Positions 31,543 through 39,564 of a DNA stretch of 54,045 nt are shown here, in pieces. A model generated the notes under the pieces. The model was not told the origin of the DNA and did no database searches. It saw only the letters and a list, made by a program, of their open reading frames with translations. Origin of the DNA: a virus. The stretch is from IMG/VR virus record IMGVR_UViG_3300017971_000341, positions 1 to 54,045 of that record; one strand, given 5' to 3'. Made by a program: the position numbers and the translations under genes. Each line of letters opens with the position of its first letter. The stretch's first letter is position 1.

Positions 31543-33551
31543 GTGCTAGCGACAAGAGATCTCTTGGAGTGTTTGGGTTGTTTGTGATCCTGGCCATGCT
31601 ATTGGTTTCATTTGCCCTCGCTGGAGAAAAGACAATCCGCGCGGGCTATGTCGAGGGTAGGGCAACTCCGTCTGGTGTGTCTGACACTTCTGGTGGGACT
31701 CTCACCCTCTCTGGTGGGCAGGGGAGAGGGAATGCAGATCCTTCCATGGTCGTGCTGAGAGTGCCCACCAGACAAGCATCTGGTGGCACTCTCCAATCAT
31801 TGACAGACATAATCACTATGGGAGTTGATCAGGGCGTTTCGATCATAGCGTCAGCCTCGATCAGCGATACTCTCACCGTAGGAGGCACGTCGACTCTCAC
31901 CGGTCAAGCAACATTCACCGCTGGTTTGATTGATTCGACGCTCACAGCGGGGCGTGTCCCTTACGCGGACACCGACTCGAGCCTGACCGACGCGTCTACG
32001 TTCACATTCGACGGCACCAATCTTAGTGTTGTCGGCGCTGGCATCAACTCAGAAATCTTCGGGGCTAGTGCTGCGGCTGCTGGCACAGAGTCGTTTGCCG
32101 CAGGTAACTCTGCGAGTGCTGCCGGACAAGACGCGACAGCTGTAGGTCAGGGCAGCAACGCCTCTGCACAGCAGGCTACCTGCATGGGCCAAGATAGCGC
32201 AGCGTCAAATACTGGCGCCACGTCCTACGGAGAGACAGCCAGTGCCTCGGGTTCACAGTCGACAGCTATAGGCCAAGCTTCGACCGCCAGCGCAAACCGT
32301 GCGGTGGCCTTGGGCCGATATGCCAGAGCCACCACCGGAGCGGGCGCTACGGCATTAGGGGCCACTTCTTGTGCTTCTGCGACAGACGCGATAGCAATCG
32401 GGGAATCTGCCGATGCGCTGTACACCGGAGCGATCGCGCTGGGAGCAGACTGCCAAACTGATGCAAATTATCAGTTTGCTGTGAACAACGTAACTGACAT
32501 GGTTGTTGGTCGTGGCTGTTCAGGTGCGGAGCCTTGGGCGCTCACCATGCGCGTTACGCCTGCTGACAACACAAATACGGATCAAGCAGGTGGGTCCTGG
32601 ACTCTGATCAGCGGGGCAGGGACCGGAGACGGTACTGCTTCGCAGTTCTTGTTTCAGACGCCTAATCTAGTCGGGTCAGGTACAGCTTCTCAGACTGTTT
32701 CAACTCGCCTGACGATTGACGCAACCGGTATAGACGTCGAAGGCAACGCTGTACTTGATCGCCTCGAGTGGTTTGAGGTGTCTACCGCTGGGGTTGGCGC
32801 TCCCAATGTGCTTGTCGACGAGTCCAGCAAAGTGATCATTAACACCGGAGCCACGGCAGAAGCTTACAACACGCTCCCCAGCGCGGCGGCTGGATTGATC
32901 TACGCATTCGTCTGCAACGACGACGACGGCATACGCGTTACTGCTGCGGCGGGAGACACGATTAGATTGGGGGATTCTGAAACAGCAGCGGCGGGTTATA
33001 TCGCCTGTGTCAACACGGGCTCCACGGTGCACCTACTTGCGATCGACAGTGACACATGGTTTGCGATCGGGAGTGGGGACAACTTCACACATTGGTCTGT
33101 AGACGGATCACATTCTGGTTACGGGGCTGCGGCTCAAACTTACATATCTGCAAGCGCCAGCATTGACGCCTCGGGAGGAGATACGGTCGTAGGTGGTACG
33201 TGGTCTCTCTCTGACGCGTCTTGTGGATTCACGAACGACAACGGCACGCTCACGTACACTGGTGTAGCTGACGGTTGTTTTCTTGTGAATATGTCAGTGA
33301 GCGCCGATATCGACGGAGCAGGAGACGCCGGTCAGTACGACTTCAAAGTCTTCCATAATGGCACGGAACTGACGGGGTCTAAGGCAATTCAATACTACAC
33401 GGCTGCTGCGCAGTCTCACCCGGCCAGCGTTTCGATATTCGTCGAGCTGTCTACTGACGACACGTTGCGGGCATATGTTGATGGGAGCGCAGCAGGAACC
33501 GGGAATATTACTGTCACCACGGCTTGTTTGGCTGTGTCAGCACTAGAGTGA
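31539..33551 (+). CDS. Fibre/adhesin with signal-like N-terminus, YadA-like repeats and C-terminal jelly-roll
   Basis: 670 residues from ATG 31539 (GGAG eight bases upstream). Residues about 9-28 (LGVFGLFVILAMLLVSFALA) form a signal peptide or membrane segment, rare for a tail fibre. Residues about 170-305 hold repeats of about 14 residues with the YadA head pattern AxAxG..A.A.G (ASAAGQDATAVGQGSNASA, then STAIGQASTASANRAVALG), which form trimeric beta-rolls. The C-terminal 150 residues (SVDGSHSGYGAAAQTYISAS to VTTACLAVSALE) suit a C1q/TNF-like trimeric tip. No YadA membrane anchor is present. It is probably the receptor-binding fibre, or a membrane-exposed adhesin. The DNA of 31900-32460 is poor in GATC, unlike its neighbours. 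Confidence 0.78.
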   Translation: MSASDKRSLGVFGLFVILAMLLVSFALAGEKTIRAGYVEGRATPSGVSDTSGGTLTLSGGQGRGNADPSMVVLRVPTRQASGGTLQSLTDIITMGVDQGVSIIASASISDTLTVGGTSTLTGQATFTAGLIDSTLTAGRVPYADTDSSLTDASTFTFDGTNLSVVGAGINSEIFGASAAAAGTESFAAGNSASAAGQDATAVGQGSNASAQQATCMGQDSAASNTGATSYGETASASGSQSTAIGQASTASANRAVALGRYARATTGAGATALGATSCASATDAIAIGESADALYTGAIALGADCQTDANYQFAVNNVTDMVVGRGCSGAEPWALTMRVTPADNTNTDQAGGSWTLISGAGTGDGTASQFLFQTPNLVGSGTASQTVSTRLTIDATGIDVEGNAVLDRLEWFEVSTAGVGAPNVLVDESSKVIINTGATAEAYNTLPSAAAGLIYAFVCNDDDGIRVTAAAGDTIRLGDSETAAAGYIACVNTGSTVHLLAIDSDTWFAIGSGDNFTHWSVDGSHSGYGAAAQTYISASASIDASGGDTVVGGTWSLSDASCGFTNDNGTLTYTGVADGCFLVNMSVSADIDGAGDAGQYDFKVFHNGTELTGSKAIQYYTAAAQSHPASVSIFVELSTDDTLRAYVDGSAAGTGNITVTTACLAVSALE

Positions 33552-33561
33552 GAGAGGAATC

Positions 33562-33831
33562 ATGTCTGAATCGGGGAAAGCTAGCAATCTTCAGGCGGCT
33601 CTCATGATCGCTGGTTTCGTGATCCTGTTTGTCATGGCAGCGGGGGCTTTGTATAGAGCGAATCCAAAACCGCTCCACGCTCCGGCTTCCACGCCAGTTC
33701 CTCAATTGATGCCGACTACAGAGATCGCTGAAGGTATCCACAATCTGCGAGTGCAGGGTGGGTGGGTCGTATTCTCGGACCGCTGGGGTGTGTTCGTTCC
33801 TTCTCAAATCGCACCAGTACAGACGAGGTGA
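33562..33831 (+). CDS. Small membrane protein next to the adhesin gene
   Basis: 89 residues with one membrane segment (ALMIAGFVILFVMAAGALYRA, about residues 13-33), a Pro-rich linker (LHAPASTPVPQLMP) and a folded C-terminus (IHNLRVQGGWVVFSDRWGVFV). Clear ribosome site GAGAGAGG. Its closeness to an adhesin with a signal-like start suggests that the two act together at a membrane; otherwise not recognised. Confidence 0.6.
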   Translation: MSESGKASNLQAALMIAGFVILFVMAAGALYRANPKPLHAPASTPVPQLMPTTEIAEGIHNLRVQGGWVVFSDRWGVFVPSQIAPVQTR

Positions 33832-33834
33832 ATC

Positions 33835-34098
33835 ATGATCGTAGAAGTTTCCAGTTTGAGTGCCGATAAGCAAGACGCCATTCAAGAGTTGTCAGACAAG
33901 ATCCGAATGTGGGACGGAGTAGCGAGGGACTTGACTCGGGCGCAGGATCAGTTGACCGAGGTTCAAGCACGCGCTGCTGCCGCGCGTGCTGGCATTGAGA
34001 GTGTTCTTGCATTCTTCGGGATCACCACTGGCTCCGTCACGTCGTTCTCTGCGACGTTCAGCGGCGAAACTGTTTTGGAGATTCGAATCAACGAGTGA
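33835..34098 (+). CDS. Hypothetical protein with coiled-coil segment
   Basis: 87 residues. A helical part (DKQDAIQELSDKIRMWDGVARDLTRAQDQLTEVQARAAAARAGI) is followed by a short beta end (GSVTSFSATFSGETVLEIRINE). Could be a chaperone or a small trimerising fibre component for the adhesin before it. Not recognised. GAGGTGAATC precedes the ATG. Confidence 0.55.
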   Translation: MIVEVSSLSADKQDAIQELSDKIRMWDGVARDLTRAQDQLTEVQARAAAARAGIESVLAFFGITTGSVTSFSATFSGETVLEIRINE

Positions 34099-34112
34099 CA
34101 ACAGGCTGATTC

Positions 34113-34946
34113 ATGCTTGGGCACAGTGCGATTTCCGAGACTCCGATTTCAGCTCTCCCTATTGTGGGGTCGGTTCTGCCGTCGTTCCGCCGCAGGGTCC
34201 TTGGGAGTCGCACTGTACACCCCAGCATGTATCACGGGGGCAGTGGAGTCATTAGATCTGGAGGCAAGCCACCTCCATGGGTCGAATTCTCACAGACGTA
34301 TCAGCAAGGATTCAGGATAGCGGATAGCGCATACGATCTATATGAGTTGTATGTGGGAGAGGACGCTACAGTTGATTTCGACGCCAGCGGTCAGCCAGTG
34401 CAGACGTCCTCTTCCCTGCCGTTCTCTTGGACTCCTACTCCTCCGGGATCGGGATCCAAGACACTGCACATAGTAGTGCGGAAACGGAATGCATACAATC
34501 TTGTCTCCCTCAACGTGTACGAGACAATCAAGGTTATCAATGCTCTGTCTGCAGAGGTCCCTGGACCTGTGAGCGATCCATACGACGTGGCCGTCTATGA
34601 CGGAGACTTGGGCTACGTCCAGGTAATGGCTAAGTACTGCTCGACTGAGGACGGTAGTTATCCAGCTGACACGTGGGAGATCTACGTCAAGGAGGGTGCT
34701 GATCCAGTAGCAGGAGTAGATACTCCAGACTACGACGAATCCATGGTGTTCTTGGGGCACGAATCAGGAGTGTCCCAAGCGATAGGACCATTCACCCCTG
34801 GTGCTGTAGTTCATGTGCTGGTGGTCGCTAAGAGGTCGTCAGATTCCGAGAGGGGTGAAGCTTCGATCGAATTACACACCCTTGCCATTTCTCTAGATCT
34901 GGACGAGGGACTCATGTTTGGGGGTGGGATGCATGAGCAGAGATAA
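34113..34946 (+). CDS. Tail protein with Ig/Fn3-like domains
   Basis: 277 residues. The N-terminus (MLGHSAISETPISALP) is a motif common in phage tail and fibre proteins. Two beta-sandwich segments follow (YDLYELYVGEDATVDFDASGQPV...SWTPTPPGSGSKTLHIVVRKRN, and PADTWEIYVKEGADPV...AVVHVLVVAKRSS). Its ribosome site is weak (AACAGGC), so it may depend on read-through translation from the gene before it. It overlaps the next gene by 14 bases. Confidence 0.65.
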   Translation: MLGHSAISETPISALPIVGSVLPSFRRRVLGSRTVHPSMYHGGSGVIRSGGKPPPWVEFSQTYQQGFRIADSAYDLYELYVGEDATVDFDASGQPVQTSSSLPFSWTPTPPGSGSKTLHIVVRKRNAYNLVSLNVYETIKVINALSAEVPGPVSDPYDVAVYDGDLGYVQVMAKYCSTEDGSYPADTWEIYVKEGADPVAGVDTPDYDESMVFLGHESGVSQAIGPFTPGAVVHVLVVAKRSSDSERGEASIELHTLAISLDLDEGLMFGGGMHEQR

Positions 34947-35598
34947 GATCGAGTGGTCTTGGATTCCAGACAGCACTGATTGGCCAATCACTGTATCCTA
35001 CTTCACCAATGCGTTCTACCAGCGGGATGCGTTCGAGTTGGCTCGGTCTTGTCGCATGTTCCAATTGCCTTACTTGATCCAAGAGGTCCCAGATCTTGGT
35101 GGCTGGAGGGAGAACACCAATCACAAACCAACGTGGCTGATGCAAATCCATGAGAGGTTGCCAGACAGACCAATTGTGTGGCTAGATGCAGATGGTAGAT
35201 TTCGTCAGCTCCCTAGCCTTCTCCTAATCTTGCACGAGGGAATTGCATACCACACGTGGGCCGGTCGCAAGCCTGCGTCCGGTACTGTGTGGTTTGGATC
35301 TAATGGGCGTTTGGATTTACTTGAGGAGTGGGAGAGGGAGGTTCGACAGTACCCGAAGGACACAGACCAAGTCTGTCTTGGACGAGTGGTAGACCACCTC
35401 GAGATTCCGCATACGGAGCTGCCAGAGTCCTACTGCTGGGTGTTTGACGTGGAGGGGTGTGACCTAGCGATCCTCCCTGTGGTCGAGCACATGCAAGCGT
35501 CTCGCTGGACTCATAGGAGAGTCCCAGCAATCCGATCCAGCAGGCTAAATAGAGATCCCGTGCCAAAAGGGAAGAACAAACACAGGAGGAATGGCTAG
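34933..35598 (+). CDS. Glycosyltransferase-like protein (GT-A fold, DxD motif)
   Basis: 221 residues from the ATG at 34933. ITVSYFTNAFYQRDAFELARSCRMF at the start and PIVWLDADGRFRQLPSLL (the DxD-like metal site, about residue 80) suit a GT-A nucleotide-sugar transferase; the C-terminal half has DTDQVCLGRVVDHL, a common acceptor-side pattern. A longer start at 34918 is possible. It opens a run of six modification genes that end the rightward block. Acceptor unknown. Confidence 0.65.
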   Translation: MSRDKIEWSWIPDSTDWPITVSYFTNAFYQRDAFELARSCRMFQLPYLIQEVPDLGGWRENTNHKPTWLMQIHERLPDRPIVWLDADGRFRQLPSLLLILHEGIAYHTWAGRKPASGTVWFGSNGRLDLLEEWEREVRQYPKDTDQVCLGRVVDHLEIPHTELPESYCWVFDVEGCDLAILPVVEHMQASRWTHRRVPAIRSSRLNRDPVPKGKNKHRRNG

Positions 35599-36155
35599 TG
35601 GGACGTCAAAAGACGAGCAGACGCCAGGAATGGCGAATGTCAATGCAGCAGTGGCTCTTGTGTCTGTTGGGAATCAAAGACGACGGGCCTTTGGTTCTGG
35701 ATCTCGGCACAGAGTATGGGCACACAGGAGAGTCCATTCGTGGATTCCTCCCGTCCTCGCACATTGTGGGGGTCGAGGTTCACGAGCCCACTCTGCAGGC
35801 TTGCCGAGAGGATCGAGGGCACGTCTACAACAATCTCGTTCTGTGTGACGCCTTGAAATTTCTCAGAAAGACAGAGCGCAAGTGGGATGCAATCATTGCG
35901 GCTGAATTGATCGAGCATCTAACCAAGGAGGACGGGAAGCGTTTGTGCACTCTCGTGACGAAGAGATCAAAAGCAGCGATCCTCACGTCTCCAATTGGAT
36001 TCGCTCCTCAGGGACAGATCGAGAACAATCCACACCAAGAGCACATATCGGGGTGGGTTCCCGAGGAGCTTGAGAAGTTAGGATTCAAGTCATTTGCTCA
36101 AGTCTATTTCGGGTACACGTTAGGTGTCTACTACTGGAGCGAGAAACCAATATGA
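35598..36155 (+). CDS. Class I SAM-dependent methyltransferase
   Basis: 185 residues. Motif I LVLDLGTEYGHTGESI (about residues 33-48), VGVEVHEPTLQACRE (motif II), WDAIIAAELIEHLTKEDG (motif IV) and later strands. Similar to methyltransferases in capsule and LPS clusters. GTG start with GGAGGAATGG upstream, overlapping the preceding stop by one base and the next gene by four. Likely a sugar or small-molecule substrate, given the neighbours. Confidence 0.82.
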   Translation: MGRQKTSRRQEWRMSMQQWLLCLLGIKDDGPLVLDLGTEYGHTGESIRGFLPSSHIVGVEVHEPTLQACREDRGHVYNNLVLCDALKFLRKTERKWDAIIAAELIEHLTKEDGKRLCTLVTKRSKAAILTSPIGFAPQGQIENNPHQEHISGWVPEELEKLGFKSFAQVYFGYTLGVYYWSEKPI

Positions 36156-36892
36156 CCAGGATCGCAGCAGGATTCCACGTCCGAGACGACGATTGGATCC
36201 TCCCTCGCAAGCTAGACGCTCTTCGATTTTGTGATCGTGTTGTGGTTTTGATCGACGACAGATCTCCAGTAGCACCCACAGCCAAGATCTGCCAAGCCTA
36301 TCCCAACGTGATCACCAGGGTTCACAAAAACACGCAGGACCTTCCGGACCTAGGACCAGACGGACCGATTTGTGAGGAAGGTAGAATGCGTCAAGAGACG
36401 TGGGATCTCTTGGCAGAGAGCAATCCAGATTGGGTGATTCTAGGGGACGCCGACGAGATCCCTACTCCAGACGTGGTGGAATTCCTGGCCGATCCTCCAG
36501 ACGTCGACTTGGTGTATCTAGACGTTGTCCAACTCTATCAGAGCAGTCGCCACTACATTGGTGGTCCTGATTGTTTGTGGTCTCATGAGCACCCAGGATC
36601 GAACAAAAAAGGAGCCTTGATCCACTTCGATCCTGCTGTGCACAGGGACGGGGGCTATCGGTATGACGAGCGTATGCAGAGGCACTGCAGACTAGAGCCC
36701 AGTCCAACGCACAAAGCAAGAGCTGTTGTGAATCCACGGCGCATTCATGTTGATCAACCAAAACTGATTCACTGGAAGTGGGTCAACTGGGATCGCTGGC
36801 AAGGATCATTCCAAGCTGAGCTGCCAAAGTACCAGAGGCTGTGGGAGGGAATGACACTGAAGAATACCCCGGAGGATTGGTTGTGGGACTGA
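36152..36892 (+). CDS. Glycosyltransferase family 2-like protein
   Basis: 246 residues. RIAAGFHVRDDDWILPRKLDALRFCDRVVVLIDDRS begins a GT2/GT92-type fold; DWVILGDADEIPTPDVVEFL (about residues 92-112) carries the DxDE metal site; a His/Trp-rich end (KLIHWKWVNWDRW) is typical of this group. It transfers a sugar from a nucleotide donor. It overlaps both neighbours. Confidence 0.8.
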   Translation: MTRIAAGFHVRDDDWILPRKLDALRFCDRVVVLIDDRSPVAPTAKICQAYPNVITRVHKNTQDLPDLGPDGPICEEGRMRQETWDLLAESNPDWVILGDADEIPTPDVVEFLADPPDVDLVYLDVVQLYQSSRHYIGGPDCLWSHEHPGSNKKGALIHFDPAVHRDGGYRYDERMQRHCRLEPSPTHKARAVVNPRRIHVDQPKLIHWKWVNWDRWQGSFQAELPKYQRLWEGMTLKNTPEDWLWD

Positions 36893-38022
36893 TCTCGTTC
36901 CTTCACGTACCGAGGACTGGAGGCTGGTCTGTTGCTCGTGGTGTAGTTTCTGCGCTGGGAGAGGAGCGAGCGGTCCATGTGACGACTTGGAAGGAGGGAA
37001 ATCTCTCCGTCTACAGGCGTGTGGGCGAGGACCCTAGGATTCTTTGGGTTGGTGGTCACTACTCGTGGGGAGAATTTGGCAGACCCACACGGTGGGTGAC
37101 AGTACTTCGGGATCCTGTTGACCGCGTGCTGAGTTGCTACTCCTATTATCGATCCCGTACTCCCGAATTGTCTATCGGGAGAGCTGCTCAGATCATGCCA
37201 ATTCAAGACTGGGTCAGGGTGAGATGGCCCCAGATTACCAATGTGGTGACCTCCATGCTGAGTGGTGGGTCTGGAGATCTGCAAACAGCTCTAAGGAATC
37301 TAGAGGCGTGTGAGTTGGTAGGAACCACACCAGAGCTTGGGAATTTCATGGAGTCTCTTGGATCCATGCTTGGTGTGGAGATCGAGCAGACCCACGCCAA
37401 CCATGCTCCTGGGATCAGGAGAGAGCGAGCGGAACCAGAGTTAGTGGATTTAATAGAGGGAATCAATCAAGACGATATGGAACTGTGGAGATTTCTGGAA
37501 GGGCGGAAAATGCGAGACGAGAGGACGTGGAAAGACATTCGTGGCCACTTTGATTTTGCTGATCTCTACGACCGGATAGTGCACGAGGCAAGGAATGGGG
37601 ACGTCTTTGTAGAGCTGGGGGCTTGGTTGGGGAAGTCTCTAGCGTACTTTGCGCAGCGAGTGAAGGAGAGCGGAAAGCAGATCACAATCTACGGTGTCGA
37701 CACGTTCCAGTGGTCCTCCAGAGAGGAGCTAGAGTCGAATCTTCGGAGCTGTGGTGTCCTCCACATGGTGCATGTTGTTCAGTCAGACTCGGCGGAATTT
37801 GCTGCAAGATTCTCTGACGGTATGATCGACTTTGCGTTTATTGACGCTGATCATTCCTACGAGGCTGTACGTCGTGACATTCTAGCGTGGTTGCCTAAAA
37901 TGCGAGACGGAGGAACTCTAGCAGGACATGACCGACAGAGAGAGAGCGTGCACACAGCTGTACACGAGATCTTTGGTCGCGTGAATCCTTATGGTCCCTC
38001 CTCCTGGGTGGAGGTCCTCTAG
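36883..38022 (+). CDS. Fusion: sulfotransferase (N) and SAM methyltransferase (C)
   Basis: 379 residues from the GTG at 36883 (GGAGG seven bases upstream). N-terminal domain (1-200): FLHVPRTGGWSVARG matches the HxPKTGGTS loop that binds the 5'-phosphosulfate of PAPS, and VTVLRDPVDRVLSCYSYYR matches the LRDPVERxxSxY loop for the 3'-phosphate. C-terminal domain (225-379): GDVFVELGAWLGKSLAYFA, YGVDTFQW, FAFIDADHSYEAVRRDILAWLPKMRDGGTLAGHD is a Methyltransf_24-type class I methyltransferase. The fusion suggests that one acceptor is both sulfated and methylated. The Lys of PKTGG is Arg here (PRTGG), which should be noted for activity. Confidence 0.82.
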   Translation: MGLISFLHVPRTGGWSVARGVVSALGEERAVHVTTWKEGNLSVYRRVGEDPRILWVGGHYSWGEFGRPTRWVTVLRDPVDRVLSCYSYYRSRTPELSIGRAAQIMPIQDWVRVRWPQITNVVTSMLSGGSGDLQTALRNLEACELVGTTPELGNFMESLGSMLGVEIEQTHANHAPGIRRERAEPELVDLIEGINQDDMELWRFLEGRKMRDERTWKDIRGHFDFADLYDRIVHEARNGDVFVELGAWLGKSLAYFAQRVKESGKQITIYGVDTFQWSSREELESNLRSCGVLHMVHVVQSDSAEFAARFSDGMIDFAFIDADHSYEAVRRDILAWLPKMRDGGTLAGHDRQRESVHTAVHEIFGRVNPYGPSSWVEVL

Positions 38023-38023
38023 T

Positions 38024-38692
38024 ATGGCTCTGATTGTCTGCTCTCAGCCAAAGGCTGGGACTTACTTCTTGGCTCCTCTACTGGCTGAATTGGGAATCCC
38101 ATGGAGCAGGATTCATGTGACTCCCACTGGGTACATAGACCATTCCAAATCCACGCCTCAGGAGATTCGAGCTGGAGGAACCCTTGAACTGTGTCCTCTT
38201 GGCAAGACACTGCAGAAGCTAGGGCAGAGAGTGGCACAGGGTCATTTGGGTCCATGCGAGGACCTACTGCGCCACAAGGTGGTGGTGATTGTCCGCAATG
38301 GCCGATCTAGATTGCGGTCCCGAATTCAGATGGCAGGGGTTGGTGCGTTTCGGTTTCTTGAATCTCCCAGCGCTGATTTGTTCGTCCAGCAGTCCAAAGC
38401 AGTAGCAGAGTGGTGGACGTCAGATCACCCAGTAGCTAGATTCAAATTCGAGGACATGTTGCCTGCTATGACCCTCCATGTCCTTGACGATCTAGCTATG
38501 ATCACGGGTCGGTCGCTAAAGGACGTCATGGCTGCATACCACAATGTGGTTGGGAAAGACTACGGAACTCTGAATCCTGATCAGTCCCACCACGGGGTGC
38601 TCCAGCCCACCACCGAATTGTGGTATCAAAAGCATCTAGCAGAGCTGGATCGATTCTTGGGTTACTCTCCTGAGGCTGGGAGACTGGTGTGA
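38024..38692 (+). CDS. Sulfotransferase-like protein
   Basis: 222 residues. VCSQPKAGTYFLAPLLAELG near the start matches the PKSGTT(F/Y)L phosphosulfate loop; KVVVIVRNGRSRLRSRI takes the place of the RDPRDxxxS loop; ARFKFEDMLPAMTLHVLDDLAMITG matches the 'yEdL...p......i..fLG' region. It would move sulfate from PAPS to a hydroxyl on a sugar or protein. It starts one base after the fusion gene, with GGAGG upstream, and overlaps the GT29-like gene by four bases. Confidence 0.72.
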   Translation: MALIVCSQPKAGTYFLAPLLAELGIPWSRIHVTPTGYIDHSKSTPQEIRAGGTLELCPLGKTLQKLGQRVAQGHLGPCEDLLRHKVVVIVRNGRSRLRSRIQMAGVGAFRFLESPSADLFVQQSKAVAEWWTSDHPVARFKFEDMLPAMTLHVLDDLAMITGRSLKDVMAAYHNVVGKDYGTLNPDQSHHGVLQPTTELWYQKHLAELDRFLGYSPEAGRLV

Positions 38693-39210
38693 TCTCGACT
38701 GAGGATCTACTTGCGGATCTCCCTCGACCAATAGCTGTGGTGGGGAATGGATCCGTGGACCTCAAGGGGGAGGAGATCGACAGTCATGCATCTGTGATTC
38801 GAATCAACAACTATCGAATCCTGGGATACGAGAATTGGGTAGGGTCTAAGATCGGAGTTTGGTGTGTGAATTGTTGGTGGGATCTAGAGAATCGGACCCC
38901 CTCTGTCCCTGTATGCACTCCCTTCCATGCAGAGGACGACTCCGGCAGGATTTTACGGTGGGAGGCTCGTTATGGAGTCGATTTGATCAAACCGGAGCGT
39001 CGGTGGTCTGAGGAGGTGCGAGGGATCAAAGCCAAGAAGCCCAGCACTGGTCTCCTCCTCCTGTTTGCACTGGACTCGCTAGGGATTCCAGCGGACGCCT
39101 ATGGTTTCGACGGGCTAGTGGCTGGTCACTATTGGGACAGAGCACATAAGCACGACCACCCAGAGGAGCGGAGCGCTCTTGATTCTCTGACCCTGATAAA
39201 TTACAGGTGA
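38689..39210 (+). CDS. GT29-like sialyltransferase-type protein
   Basis: 173 residues. Motif L: IAVVGNGSVDLKGEEIDSHASVIRINNYRILGYENWVGSK, with the GN.......G..ID....V.R.N.....YE..VG.K pattern; motif S: KKPSTGLLLLFALDSLGIPADAYGFDGL; end motifs HYWD and H....ERSALDSL, the motif III and VS equivalents. GT29 enzymes transfer sialic acid from CMP-sialate; the bacterial and viral members often have unknown donors. It is half the length of animal enzymes but keeps the core. It is the last gene before the rightward terminator. Confidence 0.78.
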   Translation: MISTEDLLADLPRPIAVVGNGSVDLKGEEIDSHASVIRINNYRILGYENWVGSKIGVWCVNCWWDLENRTPSVPVCTPFHAEDDSGRILRWEARYGVDLIKPERRWSEEVRGIKAKKPSTGLLLLFALDSLGIPADAYGFDGLVAGHYWDRAHKHDHPEERSALDSLTLINYR

Positions 39211-39270
39211 GGTGCGGGGCTGCTTGTCCTTCCCACTCCTTCTTGCGCAGCCCCGCACCTCTTTCTTTGT
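39209..39270 (+). terminator. Intrinsic terminator ending the rightward block
   Basis: A 15-bp perfect stem, GAGGTGCGGGGCTGC (39209-39223) and GCAGCCCCGCACCTC (39247-39261), with a 23-base loop and then TTTCTTTGT. It starts inside the stop codon of the GT29-like gene. It closes the late transcript before the convergent - strand genes. Confidence 0.88.
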
Positions 39271-39287
39271 CTGTCTGAGACAGACAA
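39267..39287. other. Second inverted repeat in the convergent gap
   Basis: TTGTCTGTCT and AGACAGACAA are perfect inverted repeats around one central G (39267-39287), right after the rightward terminator and six bases from the stop of the leftward gene at 39294. It may help to end leftward transcripts, although no T-run follows on the - strand, or be a protein-binding site. Confidence 0.6.
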
Positions 39288-39293
39288 CAAGCG

Positions 39294-39503
39294 CTAGTCC
39301 CCGACGAACAGTAGATTTTCCACCAACGGGCTCCCCTTGATGTTTGTCGTCACCTTGTAGAGATACCCTCCTCGCGAAGGAGTGTCTATCCTAGCCCTCG
39401 TTGTTACGCAGATACCCAGGCGATTCTCGTCTGTATCTGGTCCTTCGTCCTTCAGTATTGCATTGCTCTCGACGAATTCCCAGAAACGTGTCTTCTTGGT
39501 CAT
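39294..39503 (-). CDS. Hypothetical protein, 69 residues, last gene of leftward block
   Basis: Not recognised. Start TKKTRFWEFVESNAILKDEG, then a beta-like end (LGICVTTRARID, GGYLYKVTTNIKGSPLVENLLFVGD). ATG with GAGAG six bases upstream. The next 61 bases (39504-39564) hold no gene. Confidence 0.55.
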   Translation of the reverse strand: MTKKTRFWEFVESNAILKDEGPDTDENRLGICVTTRARIDTPSRGGYLYKVTTNIKGSPLVENLLFVGD

Positions 39504-39564
39504 TTTACTCTCTCATAGTGTCTCGAATGATCTTGCTGCCACTATCTTTACATCTCTTGGTATC

